NCBI RefSeq assembly: GCF_900111195.1
Contig: NZ_FOGL01000009.1
Location: 1 to 64,000, forward strand
Direction of reading: 5' to 3'
Source: Gracilibacillus ureilyticus
GTDB taxonomy: Bacteria; Bacillota; Bacilli; Bacillales; Amphibacillaceae
DNA length: 64,000 bases
Shown: in pieces, positions 1 through 8,104 of the stretch
Numbering within the stretch: the stretch's first letter is position 1
How the letters are laid out: every line of letters begins with the position of its first letter
Notes under the pieces: generated by a model
The model's database searches: none
What the model saw: the letters and a program-made list of their open reading frames with translations, nothing else
What the model was told of the DNA's origin: nothing
Made by a program: the position numbers and the translations under genes

Positions 1-153
1 CCCCACCCACTGGTGAAGCAAAACGAAAAAGATGTGAATGAGGAAGCAATGACTTTCTCATTACTTAAAAACTTACTAATTAATAACATTTCGCGAAATG
101 CGAAGAGGGCCTTCAAGGGGATCCGGATCCAACTGGAAATTCCTCTAAAATGA
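1..153 (+). CDS. C-terminal fragment of an unrecognised protein
   Basis: The first frame is open from the left edge to a TGA at 151-153 and encodes 50 residues, rich in Lys, Asn and Leu and ending in ..LEIPLK. The start lies outside the window. The residues do not match a family I recognise. It is followed after 32 bases by a Shine-Dalgarno and the next gene on the same strand, so the two may be co-transcribed. The frame could be chance, but 50 codons reading to the edge in AT-rich DNA make a gene tail more likely. Confidence 0.4.
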   Translation, partial: PHPLVKQNEKDVNEEAMTFSLLKNLLINNISRNAKRAFKGIRIQLEIPLK

Positions 154-185
154 GCTCTTAAACATATTATACGAGGAGGATTAAG

Positions 186-563
186 TTGAAAAAAGCCGGA
201 ATCATCATTGGTTTCCTAATCGCAATAACAGCAGTACTTCTGTTTCTAAACAATTCGCTTTATCCATCCCTACCGATCGAAGGGTTATCTGCAAAAGAAG
301 CATTGAACAAACTGGAAGAAACCGATAGTCCTATTGCCGAAATTGCGAAAAAAGAAAAATATTCCTGGTATATTACCAGTACAGACCCTAGCGGTATGTT
401 GTCTGCTGATGAAGCGGTTAAAAAAATGGTCGAATCAGACGGGTGGGAATTTACCCAAAAAGATGGCAGTGGTTTATTCTTTGAAAAAGATGGACAGAAA
501 CTAATTGCCACCACTCAAATGTTGACAGGAGATTATGTGCTCGTAAAAATTCCTAATTATTGA
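186..563 (+). CDS. Hypothetical membrane-anchored extracytoplasmic protein, 125 aa
   Basis: Starts with TTG at 186, seven to eight bases after a GAGGAGGA ribosome binding site. Residues 5-24 form one hydrophobic segment after two lysines, as in a signal anchor. The remaining 100 residues are soluble and probably outside the membrane. No family is recognised. No cysteine follows the hydrophobic segment, so it is not a lipoprotein. A short inverted repeat (CGATTT/AAATCG) follows the stop, without a strong T-run. It is probably co-directional with the DUF3953-like gene 58 bases downstream. Confidence 0.7.
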   Translation: MKKAGIIIGFLIAITAVLLFLNNSLYPSLPIEGLSAKEALNKLEETDSPIAEIAKKEKYSWYITSTDPSGMLSADEAVKKMVESDGWEFTQKDGSGLFFEKDGQKLIATTQMLTGDYVLVKIPNY

Positions 564-621
564 ATTTCGATTTCGTAAAATCGATTTCTGGTTATAAATC
601 GGGTGGAAGGGGCGATACATA

Positions 622-846
622 GTGTTTATTAGCAAGATAGTTTTAAGTGGTGCGGCATTATTATTAATCATATACTGTTTAGTAACAGGCAATTATGACA
701 TAATGCCATTTGCCAATATGCTTTTGGGGTTTCTATATTTGTTTATGGGGATAGACGAATTACAACAAAAGCGAAAAGCAATGGCAATCCTGCTTTTCCT
801 GACATCCGTCTTTATTTGGACAGCCGCAATATACTCTTTATTATGA
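622..846 (+). CDS. Small DUF3953-like membrane protein, 74 aa
   Basis: GTG start at 622 preceded by a GGAAGGGGCG ribosome binding site. The protein is almost entirely hydrophobic, with two or three membrane segments (about residues 4-22, 30-44 and 55-73) separated by a short charged stretch DELQQKRK. Size and layout resemble the DUF3953 family of small Bacillaceae membrane proteins. That assignment rests on pattern only. The function is unknown. Confidence 0.65.
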   Translation: MFISKIVLSGAALLLIIYCLVTGNYDIMPFANMLLGFLYLFMGIDELQQKRKAMAILLFLTSVFIWTAAIYSLL

Positions 847-853
847 TAATGAT

Positions 854-1012
854 TTATCTATTTTTATCATCCCTGCTCAAAATCTGCTCATTTTGTAATT
901 TCAGTTGTTCTAGCAGCTCTAATTGTTTTTCTGTATTTTTATTCAAGCGTCGTAATGCATCATAAATAAAAGCAAGGGAGATAAATAGTAAAACGGAAAA
1001 TAGTACAAACAA
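854..1012 (-). CDS. Small membrane protein with C-terminal coiled coil, 52 aa
   Basis: This short frame on the minus strand has a TTG start at 1012 and a near-perfect ribosome binding site (AAGGGAGGG at 1020-1029 read on the minus strand, seven bases away). Residues 1-17 are a hydrophobic membrane segment. Residues 24-47 are rich in Leu, Glu, Gln and Lys with heptad-like spacing (KQLELLEQLKLQNEQIL), suggesting a coiled coil. The product ends in DDKNR. Similar tiny anchored coiled-coil proteins are common in Bacillaceae and have no assigned role. The strong Shine-Dalgarno is the main support. Confidence 0.55.
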   Translation of the reverse strand: MFVLFSVLLFISLAFIYDALRRLNKNTEKQLELLEQLKLQNEQILSRDDKNR

Positions 1013-1069
1013 AAATTGTCCCTCCCTTCATGAATCAATTATCACTGTTCTTAAACTTCCAAAAATATG

Positions 1070-1693
1070 CTAATGGCCTGCCCTTTCTTCCATATAACTT
1101 TGAATCAGTCTTGTTACTAAATTATCGTAAATGCCTTTGGCTGTTTCGCTGCTTTCAATATGCCCGCCAAGATGGAGCTGAATGACCCCATGTAGCGATG
1201 CCCAGATCACCTGAACGACTTGCACCGGATCTTCCTCTCTGATCAGCCCTTTTTCCATTGCTTTTGTTACTGCTGTTGTAAATTGTTCGAGAGCAGTTGC
1301 AGTAGCCTGAATACTATCTTCCTCTGGTTTAAACTCACTAAAAGCTCCCCCGAACATCAATTGATAATAATTAGGGTGAATTTTGCTAAACTCCCAATAT
1401 GCTTCACAGAGACTCTTCAGATAATTTTCTGTATTTTCCTGTTTGCTGACTGATTCAAAGGATTCAGATAATACTTTACAGCCCTCCAGATATAGAAGTT
1501 TTATCAAACCATCTTTATTGTTGAATAAATTATAGATAATTTTAGTGGAACATTCCATTTTGTCCGCGACTTTACGGATTGTTACTGACTCGGGACCTTG
1601 CTCATGTAAGATGGTTGCTGCTGCCTCGACAATGGTCTGTCTTAAATTTTCGGCATGCTGCAGCTTTGATTCCTGATATGTTTTAATATTCAT
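1070..1693 (-). CDS. TetR/AcrR family transcriptional regulator, 207 aa
   Basis: The N-terminal third (about residues 15-62) is a TetR DNA-binding domain, with the helix-turn-helix in SVTIRKVADKMECSTKIIYNLF. The C-terminal part carries HPNYYQLMFGG, typical of the TetR_C_33 (former WHG) ligand-binding domain. I chose ATG at 1693 because AGAGGG lies about nine bases upstream; the upstream GTG at 1702 overlaps that site. The gene is divergent from the short-chain dehydrogenase and the shared spacer holds two inverted repeats, so it probably represses the dehydrogenase and itself. The inducing ligand is unknown. Confidence 0.88.
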   Translation of the reverse strand: MNIKTYQESKLQHAENLRQTIVEAAATILHEQGPESVTIRKVADKMECSTKIIYNLFNNKDGLIKLLYLEGCKVLSESFESVSKQENTENYLKSLCEAYWEFSKIHPNYYQLMFGGAFSEFKPEEDSIQATATALEQFTTAVTKAMEKGLIREEDPVQVVQVIWASLHGVIQLHLGGHIESSETAKGIYDNLVTRLIQSYMEERAGH

Positions 1694-1712
1694 TGACGTC
1701 ACCCTCTAATTC

Positions 1713-1759
1713 ATTGTTCGCACAATTGTACTATACTGTAAATATTCCTAACCCGTCAA
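1713..1759 (-). promoter_or_regulatory. Promoter and inverted repeat of the TetR regulator gene
   Basis: Read on the minus strand, TTGACG (1754-1759) and TATAGT (1730-1735) are separated by 18 bases and resemble a SigA promoter. A perfect inverted repeat, ATTGT-TCGC-ACAAT (1713-1726), sits where transcription would begin. It is a plausible autorepression site for the TetR protein. It differs in sequence from the repeat in front of the divergent gene. Confidence 0.5.
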
Positions 1760-1767
1760 ATTAATGG

Positions 1768-1823
1768 TAGACATTTCTAGCACATTCAGATACAATGTTT
1801 TTAATCAGAAACACTGTTTCCGA
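1768..1823 (+). promoter_or_regulatory. Promoter and TetR-type operator of the SDR gene
   Basis: TAGACA (1768-1773) and TACAAT (1791-1796) are 17 bases apart, a good SigA promoter. Immediately downstream is the inverted repeat GAAAC-ACT-GTTTC (1808-1820), extended to TC/GA at its ends (1805-1823) with one mismatch. Its place at the transcription start is classical for a TetR-family operator that blocks initiation. Confidence 0.6.
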
Positions 1824-1852
1824 TACTTTTTAAAAACGAAAGGATGGATAAA

Positions 1853-2638
1853 ATGAAACAATTTAATCAAAAATGGACACTGATTACAGGGGCATCCTCA
1901 GGGATTGGGGAAGTATTTGCACAGGAATTAGCAGCAAAAGGGAGTCATCTGATCTTAGCAGCCAGATCGGAGTCGAAACTAAATACATTCGCACAAAAAC
2001 TGATGCATAAATATGGAATCAAAGCAGAAGTGATCGTTTCTGACCTTTCCCGAAAAAATGCAGCTGCAATGCTATATCAGGAATGTAAAGAGCGTGGCCT
2101 TAGTATCGATATTCTCGTCAACAATGCCGGGTTTGCTACACATGGATTATTTGAGGAACAGTCTTTAGAAAAAAATCATGACCAGATCATGCTTAACGTA
2201 ATGGCACTTGTGGAACTAACTCATTTATGTTTACCGGAAATGCTGAGAAATAAAAAAGGTGCTGTGATTAATGTTGCCTCAACAGCCGCATTTCAGCCGG
2301 ATCCTTATATGGCTGTATATGGAGCAACCAAAGCATTTGTGCTTTCCTTTACACAGGCTTTATGGGAAGAAAATCGTAAACGAGGTGTTCAGTTTCTTAC
2401 ACTATGTCCAGGCTCCACAGAGACAGCCTTCTTTGATACGCTCGGAACAGATGATGGTGTCGTTGGAAAGAAAGCCAGCCCCAAGCATGTCGTAGATGCG
2501 GCACTCCAATCACTTGGAACCAGTCGTTCTTATGTTGTGGCAGGGCGCATGAATTATCTTGTCTCACAGATGACCCGTATTCTTCCAAAAAAAGTCATGC
2601 TGAAAACGGTCAGCAACCTCATTGGCCCGTCTAATTAG
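1853..2638 (+). CDS. Short-chain dehydrogenase/reductase, 261 aa
   Basis: Classical SDR fold: TGASSGIGE near residue 12 for the dinucleotide, NNAG in the middle, and a catalytic Ser plus YGATK around residue 155. The family catalyses NAD(P)-dependent oxidation or reduction of small alcohols, ketones or acyl groups; the substrate here cannot be read. I chose ATG at 1853 since AAAGGA (1839-1844) is eight bases upstream; the in-frame ATG at 1844 overlaps that site. Length is usual for the DltE/YqjQ-like SDR group. It is probably controlled by the divergent TetR regulator. Confidence 0.87.
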   Translation: MKQFNQKWTLITGASSGIGEVFAQELAAKGSHLILAARSESKLNTFAQKLMHKYGIKAEVIVSDLSRKNAAAMLYQECKERGLSIDILVNNAGFATHGLFEEQSLEKNHDQIMLNVMALVELTHLCLPEMLRNKKGAVINVASTAAFQPDPYMAVYGATKAFVLSFTQALWEENRKRGVQFLTLCPGSTETAFFDTLGTDDGVVGKKASPKHVVDAALQSLGTSRSYVVAGRMNYLVSQMTRILPKKVMLKTVSNLIGPSN

Positions 2639-2646
2639 TCAAGCAG

Positions 2647-3642
2647 CTATTTTGTAAAAGCTTCTTTTATTAACCGATATGACTTCACTTTTGCATCAAA
2701 ATCATAAATGTTGGTAATTAACATGAATTCATCGGTACCGTAATATGCTTGTAATTGCTCTAATTCCTGCTTTATTTTGGCTGGTGTACCGATAATACAC
2801 CGACGGCGGTTTTTCCTGATTTCTTTTTGCTCATCTTCCGTGAACCCTTTTTCCTTTACTTCTTCGATGGAAGGAATTTTGGTATCTCGGCCTTTGCCAA
2901 CATTTAATAACCATTTATCCTGACTTAACGCAAGTTCTTCTGCTTCTTGCTCTGTTTCGGCACAGACAGCGAATATACAGACAATTGTTTGAGGATTTTC
3001 CATTGAGGGCGAAGATTGAAATGCCTCACGATATGCATCCATCGCCTTCTTTCCATTCACAGGGTTGATAAAATGACCAAAAACAAAGCCTGCTCCCATT
3101 TCTGCCGCATTTTTCGCCCCTCTTTCCGACAATCCCAAGATCCAGATTGGTGGTGCTGTCTCGGTCCTTGGTCCAGCTTTTACTAAACGGAAAGGATGCT
3201 CTCTTTCCAATGTATTATGTAAAAATCCTTGCAATTCCCTTACCTGACGTGGAAACTCTTGGAGTGACCGGTTATGTCCGTCAAGTAGTGCCTGCCGTGT
3301 CAGCTCAGATCCACCTGGTGATCTTCCTACACCTAAATCCATTCTTCCAGGAAAAAATGCTTCCATTGTTTTAAAGTTTTCCGCTATTTTAAATGGGCTG
3401 TATTGTGGCAGCAGAACACCGCCGGATCCAACGCGGATATTCTCTGTTACGGATGCAATTCTCGTCATGACAATCTCTGGTGAAGTACTCGCCAACCCCG
3501 AAGCATTATGGTGTTCAGCAACCCAGTACCTGTGATAACCAAGCTTTTCGGTGATTTGTGCTAGCTGTAACGTGTTTTGTAAAGTATCAGCCGGATGGGA
3601 GCCTCTTGAGATTGGGGCCTGATCCAGTACACTTAATTTCAT
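2647..3642 (-). CDS. LLM-class flavin-dependent oxidoreductase, 331 aa
   Basis: The start MKLSVLDQAPIS, followed by RYWVAEHHN and GVLLPQYSPFKIAE, is typical of the luciferase-like monooxygenase group-1 family (YwcH-like), an FMN-dependent TIM barrel. ATG at 3642 follows AGGTGA by six bases; the GTG at 3651 lies inside that site. The gene converges with the SDR gene, with only eight bases between the stop codons. Substrate is unknown; family members oxidise small aldehydes, alkanes or sulfonates. Confidence 0.87.
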   Translation of the reverse strand: MKLSVLDQAPISRGSHPADTLQNTLQLAQITEKLGYHRYWVAEHHNASGLASTSPEIVMTRIASVTENIRVGSGGVLLPQYSPFKIAENFKTMEAFFPGRMDLGVGRSPGGSELTRQALLDGHNRSLQEFPRQVRELQGFLHNTLEREHPFRLVKAGPRTETAPPIWILGLSERGAKNAAEMGAGFVFGHFINPVNGKKAMDAYREAFQSSPSMENPQTIVCIFAVCAETEQEAEELALSQDKWLLNVGKGRDTKIPSIEEVKEKGFTEDEQKEIRKNRRRCIIGTPAKIKQELEQLQAYYGTDEFMLITNIYDFDAKVKSYRLIKEAFTK

Positions 3643-3771
3643 CTCTGTCACCTGCTTTCTATCAGTAAGTGTAGCTTTTCCGGAGTAAAAAATAAAGGAA
3701 GAAACCTTACATTTCTCCCTAACGGAAAAAAGAAACCAGACCCCGAAAAAGATCTGATTTCTCCAGATATA

Positions 3772-3981
3772 TTATTTACCTTCCCTGTACTCCAGAATAT
3801 CTCCAGGCTGGCATTCCAAAGCCTCACATATTCCTTCAAGAGTAGATAGTCTGATTGCTTTCGCCTTGCCATTTTTCAATATGGAAAGATTAGCCATCGT
3901 TATTCCTACTTTTTCCGATAATTCTGTTACACTCATTTTCCGTTTGGCCAGCATGACATCAATATGAATGATAATTGCCAT
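3772..3981 (-). CDS. XRE-family regulator of the YozG type, 69 aa
   Basis: A minimal Cro/C1-type helix-turn-helix protein: MSVTELSEKVGITMANLSILKNGKAKAIRLSTLEGICEALECQPGDILEY is the whole domain in order, quoted here as its diagnostic layout of helices 1-5. It begins seven bases after the stop of a DUF2975 membrane protein gene. This membrane-protein/HTH pairing is recurrent (yoaS-yozG in B. subtilis). It probably regulates its own two-gene operon; targets are unknown. See residues 17-65 for the domain. Confidence 0.85.
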   Translation of the reverse strand: MAIIIHIDVMLAKRKMSVTELSEKVGITMANLSILKNGKAKAIRLSTLEGICEALECQPGDILEYREGK

Positions 3982-3988
3982 AATCAGA

Positions 3989-4468
3989 TTACACCGTTAA
4001 GTCATTTTCTTTTTTTATATTTATCGCATTTTTTAACAATTTCTGAAGTACTGCAGCAAATACAGCAACAACCATCGGAGCTAACGCAATAACCATTCCG
4101 ACGATAATCAGACCTGGTGCATCATCTTTTTCTGCAACAGCATATACGAGCGGCATTGTCAGGAGAAACAATATACTGATCGTTGTTGCGTAATATTTAA
4201 TATTTTTTAACGCTTTTACGGACAAATGGGAGAATGCTTTGTTTTTATCAATATATCCGAGCAGTCTCAAAGCCTGATACAATACAAGGAAATAGAGAAC
4301 GGCTGACAGATAGATACCAGCAGAAGCAACTTTTACCCAGAAAGAAAACGCAGGAATAAACTCACTGATTCCTCTTGTCAATACCGGTATAACGAAAATA
4401 CACAATGCAAGAACCGGAACTGCCATAATAAATACAGCTATTTTAAGAAACAATGTTTCAGGTTTCAT
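3989..4468 (-). CDS. DUF2975 family membrane protein (YoaS-like), 159 aa
   Basis: Four membrane segments are visible (about residues 8-30, 42-66, 92-111 and 120-146), with the charged loop GYIDKNKAFSHLSVKALKNI between the second and third, which is characteristic of DUF2975. ATG at 4468 follows GAGGTG by seven bases. It is the first gene of a two-gene unit with the XRE regulator. The function of the family is not established; the conserved pairing suggests the membrane protein may modulate the regulator. Confidence 0.82.
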   Translation of the reverse strand: MKPETLFLKIAVFIMAVPVLALCIFVIPVLTRGISEFIPAFSFWVKVASAGIYLSAVLYFLVLYQALRLLGYIDKNKAFSHLSVKALKNIKYYATTISILFLLTMPLVYAVAEKDDAPGLIIVGMVIALAPMVVAVFAAVLQKLLKNAINIKKENDLTV

Positions 4469-4593
4469 TTTTTACACCTCACTAATTTTATTTCTCTTTG
4501 AATTTATCATAATATTTATCGTTTTACAATAAATATTTATTATATTAGATAAAATGTTTGTTGAAATCATCCGTTTCATTTATGAATGACTAA

Positions 4594-4623
4594 TAAAAAA
4601 ACGCCCTTCTCATAAAGGACGCT
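4594..4623 (-). terminator. Rho-independent terminator of the yqe operon
   Basis: On the minus strand CGTCCTT-TATGAG-AAGGGCG forms a 7-bp stem (one G-U pair) followed by seven T residues, just after the yqeM stop codon. Confidence 0.85.
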
Positions 4624-4631
4624 CTACTACT

Positions 4632-5381
4632 TTATTTTTGACAAACGAAAAAGATACGGTCAGCCTGCTCCGGCTCACTGCCCGGATTAATGGAAAAATC
4701 ACCACATATTTCGAGCAGATCCATGCCTGCATTTCCAATCATTTTTTTGTAAAATTCAACAGGGAATGTACGCTGATGATGGGTTTCATCAAACCGTTCG
4801 TATAAATTCCTCTCATCGTGCAGTATAAAAAAAGTTAAATCATGGTACAACTCACCTTCACGCTCACCATTTTCGCAAAACCAGACATATGATACATCTT
4901 CGTAAATTTCGGCAAATGTCTGTCCTGCCATATTTTCCCTGAAATGTTTTAAACTATGGACATCGAAAATAAAGATGCCGCCGCTCGCTAGTGCATCTGC
5001 AGCATGCTGGAACACTTCCTGCAGTTCGCCTTCTTCTGTCACATAGTTGATCACATCACATAAACTGATGATGACATCAAAATCATGAAGTCCCTCCAAT
5101 GAACGAATGTCCTGTTGAAGATATGTGACTTTCTGCTTTTGTCTGGTCGTTTCTGCCTGTGCATATGCCAGCATATCTTCAGAATAATCGACACCTGTCA
5201 CTTCCATTCCGCTTTTGGCAAAGCGAATGCTCATCTCACCTGTTCCGCAGCCGAGATCAAGCATCCGCCTTGCCTCAGGTTGGTACTGTGTCATCTTTTC
5301 AGTGACAAATTTCTGCCACTGATCATATGGGGCATCATCCATTAATATGTCATAAACATAAGCCAGTTTGGAATATGCCAT
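4632..5381 (-). CDS. yqeM: Class I SAM-dependent methyltransferase YqeM, 249 aa
   Basis: The glycine-rich SAM motif LDLGCGTGEMS is at residues 41-51, followed by the acidic GVDYSEDML. Length and position as last gene of the yqeG-yqeM operon match B. subtilis YqeM. The methyl acceptor is not known with certainty. The gene follows rsfS by one base, so the two are translationally linked, and a strong terminator follows the stop. Confidence 0.88.
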   Translation of the reverse strand: MAYSKLAYVYDILMDDAPYDQWQKFVTEKMTQYQPEARRMLDLGCGTGEMSIRFAKSGMEVTGVDYSEDMLAYAQAETTRQKQKVTYLQQDIRSLEGLHDFDVIISLCDVINYVTEEGELQEVFQHAADALASGGIFIFDVHSLKHFRENMAGQTFAEIYEDVSYVWFCENGEREGELYHDLTFFILHDERNLYERFDETHHQRTFPVEFYKKMIGNAGMDLLEICGDFSINPGSEPEQADRIFFVCQK

Positions 5382-5382
5382 C

Positions 5383-5727
5383 TTACAGTTTCACTTCACG
5401 CTGTGGGGCATCTCCCCATAATTTTTCCAGATTATAATAAACGCGTTCGTCGCGGTGGAAAACATGACATACAACATAGCCAAGATCAACTAACACCCAT
5501 CTTGCCTGGTCGAAGCCTTCCATCCGCTTCACATCAATGTTCTGTTCTTCCGCAACATCTTTTACTTCTCTTGCAATAGCCTGTACCTGTCTTTCATTGG
5601 ATGCATCACAGATGATAAAGTAATCTGCCATTAAGGATACTTCCTTCATATCCAAAACAACAATCCCCTCTGCACGTTTGTCATCACAAGCTTTTGCTAC
5701 CAAATCCACTAATTGCTTACTATCCAT
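5383..5727 (-). CDS. rsfS: Ribosomal silencing factor RsfS, 114 aa
   Basis: This is an RsfS/Iojap/DUF143 protein, with hallmarks VVLDMKEVSLMADYFIICDASNERQVQAIA and ARWVLVDLGYVVCHVF broken here into its conserved blocks (residues 21-50 and 76-91). The family binds ribosomal protein uL14 on the 50S subunit and blocks joining with 30S when nutrients are limiting. ATG at 5727 is preceded by GGGAGG. It lies between yqeK and yqeM, as in B. subtilis yqeL. Confidence 0.93.
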   Translation of the reverse strand: MDSKQLVDLVAKACDDKRAEGIVVLDMKEVSLMADYFIICDASNERQVQAIAREVKDVAEEQNIDVKRMEGFDQARWVLVDLGYVVCHVFHRDERVYYNLEKLWGDAPQREVKL

Positions 5728-5739
5728 TAAGTTTCCTCC

Positions 5740-6303
5740 CTATTTTTTATTCATCAGTTTTTCATTATATAAATGAAAGGTATCCGGATAAACTGGCTGT
5801 TCATGCTCCATCAGGAACCGGATCGTATTGCGTGCCGCCATCCAGCAGGCATTGTCAATATCCTGAAATGCCATTACACGCACTTCCTCCACTCCTGGAA
5901 AAATCCGGCCAGGCTCCACATAATCAGCAATAAAAATAATTTTTTCAAGCAAAGACATCTGCTGTTTTCCTGTCGTATGATAATAAATCGCACTTTGGAC
6001 TTCAGGATCTTTTATTCCGACTTCCCGTTCGATCATAACGGAACCAACAGGCCCGTGTAATAATTCATCACCATATTCGAGTAAATCATGCGGCAGTCCC
6101 TCTTCGATCACCCAGCGCCGCATTTCTTCCGGACTGCGGTATTTGGCATAATCATGAAAAATGGCCGCCTGTTCTGCCTTCTGAATATTGCCAGAGTAAT
6201 GCTCCGCAAGTTTTATTGCTGTTTCCATCACCCTTACCGTATGTTCGTATCGTTTTTTCTTCAATTGTTTCTCCACAATGGCTAATGCCTTTTCTCGTTT
6301 CAA
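5740..6303 (-). CDS. yqeK: YqeK, HD-domain Ap4A hydrolase, 187 aa
   Basis: HD-domain residues are visible as YEHTVRVMETAIKLAEHY, IFHDYAKY and LHGPVGSVM. Members of this family are symmetrical bis(5'-nucleosyl)-tetraphosphatases that split Ap4A to two ADP with a di-iron centre. I chose TTG at 6303 because GAGGAG lies seven bases upstream and the resulting 187 residues match the family (B. subtilis 186). A longer GTG start at 6318 has no ribosome binding site. Located directly after nadD. Confidence 0.9.
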   Translation of the reverse strand: MKREKALAIVEKQLKKKRYEHTVRVMETAIKLAEHYSGNIQKAEQAAIFHDYAKYRSPEEMRRWVIEEGLPHDLLEYGDELLHGPVGSVMIEREVGIKDPEVQSAIYYHTTGKQQMSLLEKIIFIADYVEPGRIFPGVEEVRVMAFQDIDNACWMAARNTIRFLMEHEQPVYPDTFHLYNEKLMNKK

Positions 6304-6359
6304 TTCGTTTCTCCTCACTTTACGGGACAGACAGATTTATTCTATATCTATGATCACCT

Positions 6360-6926
6360 TTACCGTTGATATAACTTTGATTTTTCAATGATTGCTCTAA
6401 CTTCAGGGGTAGTGAAGTATCGTATCGACTGACCCTCAGCAGCTCGTTTCCTGATCATTGTTGATGATATATCAATTAACGGCATTTCTACTTCTGTTAC
6501 ATTGTATGCAGTGTCCATCGAATGGCCTGGCCTGTTCACACCAACGAATGGCACCATTTTCATTAACTCGTCAATCTGATGCCATTTTGGTAAATATTCG
6601 ACCATATCCCCGCCAATGATAAAATAAAACTGAAAGTCAGGATATTCTGACTGCAACTGGCGGATCGTATCGATCGTATACGACTTCCCTTCCCGGTGTA
6701 ATTCCATCCCGTTTACCCGAAATGCGGGATGGTCCTGAATCGCCGCTTCTGTCATTTGCAGACGGATCGAACCACCTGACTTCGCTTCCGCTTTATGTGG
6801 CGGCTGATTGTTCGGGATAAACCAGACTTCATCCAGTTGTAACGACTGATAAACCTGTTCTGCCATTATTAAATGGCCGTAATGTGGTGGATCGAATGTA
6901 CCGCCAAATAAACCGATTTTCCGCAA
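6360..6926 (-). CDS. nadD: Nicotinate-nucleotide adenylyltransferase NadD, 188 aa
   Basis: The nucleotidyltransferase signature GGTFDPPHYGHL (residues 8-19) and the C-terminal ISSTMIRKR are intact. The enzyme joins ATP and nicotinate mononucleotide to give deamido-NAD. TTG at 6926 follows AGGTGG by five bases and gives an N-terminus LRKIGLFGG aligned with the usual MKKIGIFGG; the GTG at 6935 overlaps the ribosome binding site. It sits between the RNA-binding protein gene yqeI and yqeK in the conserved operon. Confidence 0.93.
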   Translation of the reverse strand: MRKIGLFGGTFDPPHYGHLIMAEQVYQSLQLDEVWFIPNNQPPHKAEAKSGGSIRLQMTEAAIQDHPAFRVNGMELHREGKSYTIDTIRQLQSEYPDFQFYFIIGGDMVEYLPKWHQIDELMKMVPFVGVNRPGHSMDTAYNVTEVEMPLIDISSTMIRKRAAEGQSIRYFTTPEVRAIIEKSKLYQR

Positions 6927-6944
6927 TGTTTCCACCTACTTTTT

Positions 6945-7238
6945 TTACGGCAGTATAATCTCTTTATGTTCCTCTGATTCTTTATATAATACAATCGTAT
7001 TACCGATAATCTGAACAATACTTGCGTCAGTACCTTCTGCCAGTGCTTCCGCTACGTCCTCTTTTTCCTCGAGACAATTTTGCAGAATGGATATTTTCAA
7101 TAATTCACGGCGCTCCAGCGCTTCCGCAACTTGTTTTATCATATTTTCATTCACACCGTCTTTTCCAACTTGAAAAATCGGATTCAAATGATGTGCTTTT
7201 GAGCGTAAAAAACGTTTTTGTTTTCCAGTTAATTGCAA
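6945..7238 (-). CDS. yqeI: YhbY/YqeI-family CRM-domain RNA-binding protein, 97 aa
   Basis: A single CRM domain: LTGKQKRFLRSKAHHL, then FQVGKDGVNENMIKQ (GxxG RNA-binding loop) and IVQIIGNTIVLY. The family associates with pre-50S ribosomal particles. TTG at 7238 lies six bases after AGAGGTG and one base after the aroE stop; the upstream GTG at 7247 overlaps that site. The size fits the 96-residue B. subtilis protein. Confidence 0.92.
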   Translation of the reverse strand: MQLTGKQKRFLRSKAHHLNPIFQVGKDGVNENMIKQVAEALERRELLKISILQNCLEEKEDVAEALAEGTDASIVQIIGNTIVLYKESEEHKEIILP

Positions 7239-7239
7239 T

Positions 7240-8079
7240 TTATTCACCTCTTAGTTTCTGTTCCAGTTCGTTGACCATGTGGGCAACATCCAGATTCTTT
7301 CCTGTCCATATTTCAAATGCAAGCTGTGCCTGGTACAAGAGCATCGCATGACCATGATGAATGATTGCACCGCGGTTTTTAGCATCCTGTAGTAATTTTG
7401 TTGTGATCGGCTGGTAGACAATGTCACTGACAACTGTTTCTTTGCGGAGATGATGTAATTGGATAATCTGGTCCTCCACATTTGGCTTCATACCGACAGA
7501 TGTTGTCTGGACAATGAGATCATATTCTCCCAAATGCTGTTCCGCTTCCTGAAAGGACATGATTCTGGTCGTTGTCGTACCGGTCTTTAACGACAGGAGT
7601 GCTTCCGCTTTATCGAGTGAGCGATTGGCAATATCAACCTTTTTTACACCTTTTTGCACAATCGCACGGTAGATCCCTCTGGCCGCACCTCCAGCACCTA
7701 ATAGTAACACAGATGTATCTTTATTCAAAAGATTTGGATATGGCTCAACAAGTGAACGGACATACCCTTCTCCGTCAGTACTGTAGCCTTTCCACTTGCC
7801 GTTTTGATGGACAATTGTATTAACAGCACCAAGAATTTCCGCATCTTTATCTATTTCATCCAAATAATCAACTATCACTTGTTTATACGGAACCGTGATA
7901 TTAAAACCGTCGATCGGCATCTGTTTCAAATGCTGAATCACTTCAGGCAGTTTTGTATGGTCCCCTTCATATAATTTATATTCCCCATTTAGGCCAGCTA
8001 AATCAATAAAATTTGTGTGTATCCACGGAGATAATGAATGGCCGATTGGATGACCGATTAAGCCAAGTTTTAATGACAT
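7240..8079 (-). CDS. aroE: Shikimate dehydrogenase AroE, 279 aa
   Basis: Shikimate-binding residues are seen in GHSLSPWIHTNF and the catalytic Lys/Asp pair in NITVPYKQ and NTIVHQNGKWKGYSTDGEG (residues about 60-105). The NADP-binding GAGGAARG follows near residue 127. The enzyme reduces 3-dehydroshikimate to shikimate in aromatic amino acid synthesis. ATG at 8079 has a GGGGGAG ribosome binding site. Its place in an operon of ribosome-assembly genes is conserved in Bacillaceae. Confidence 0.95.
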   Translation of the reverse strand: MSLKLGLIGHPIGHSLSPWIHTNFIDLAGLNGEYKLYEGDHTKLPEVIQHLKQMPIDGFNITVPYKQVIVDYLDEIDKDAEILGAVNTIVHQNGKWKGYSTDGEGYVRSLVEPYPNLLNKDTSVLLLGAGGAARGIYRAIVQKGVKKVDIANRSLDKAEALLSLKTGTTTTRIMSFQEAEQHLGEYDLIVQTTSVGMKPNVEDQIIQLHHLRKETVVSDIVYQPITTKLLQDAKNRGAIIHHGHAMLLYQAQLAFEIWTGKNLDVAHMVNELEQKLRGE

Positions 8080-8104
8080 TTCTCTTCTCCCCCTGATCTC
8101 TTCT

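Noticed and set aside
1844-1852. Upstream ATG of the SDR gene
   Set aside because: It overlaps the Shine-Dalgarno AAAGGA that is correctly spaced for the ATG at 1853.
2639-2675. Terminator between the SDR and LLM genes
   Set aside because: Only a weak AGCT-type dyad is present, with no proper stem and T-run.
3648-3872. 74-codon frame on the minus strand
   Set aside because: Overlaps the XRE regulator gene in another frame and lacks a ribosome binding site.
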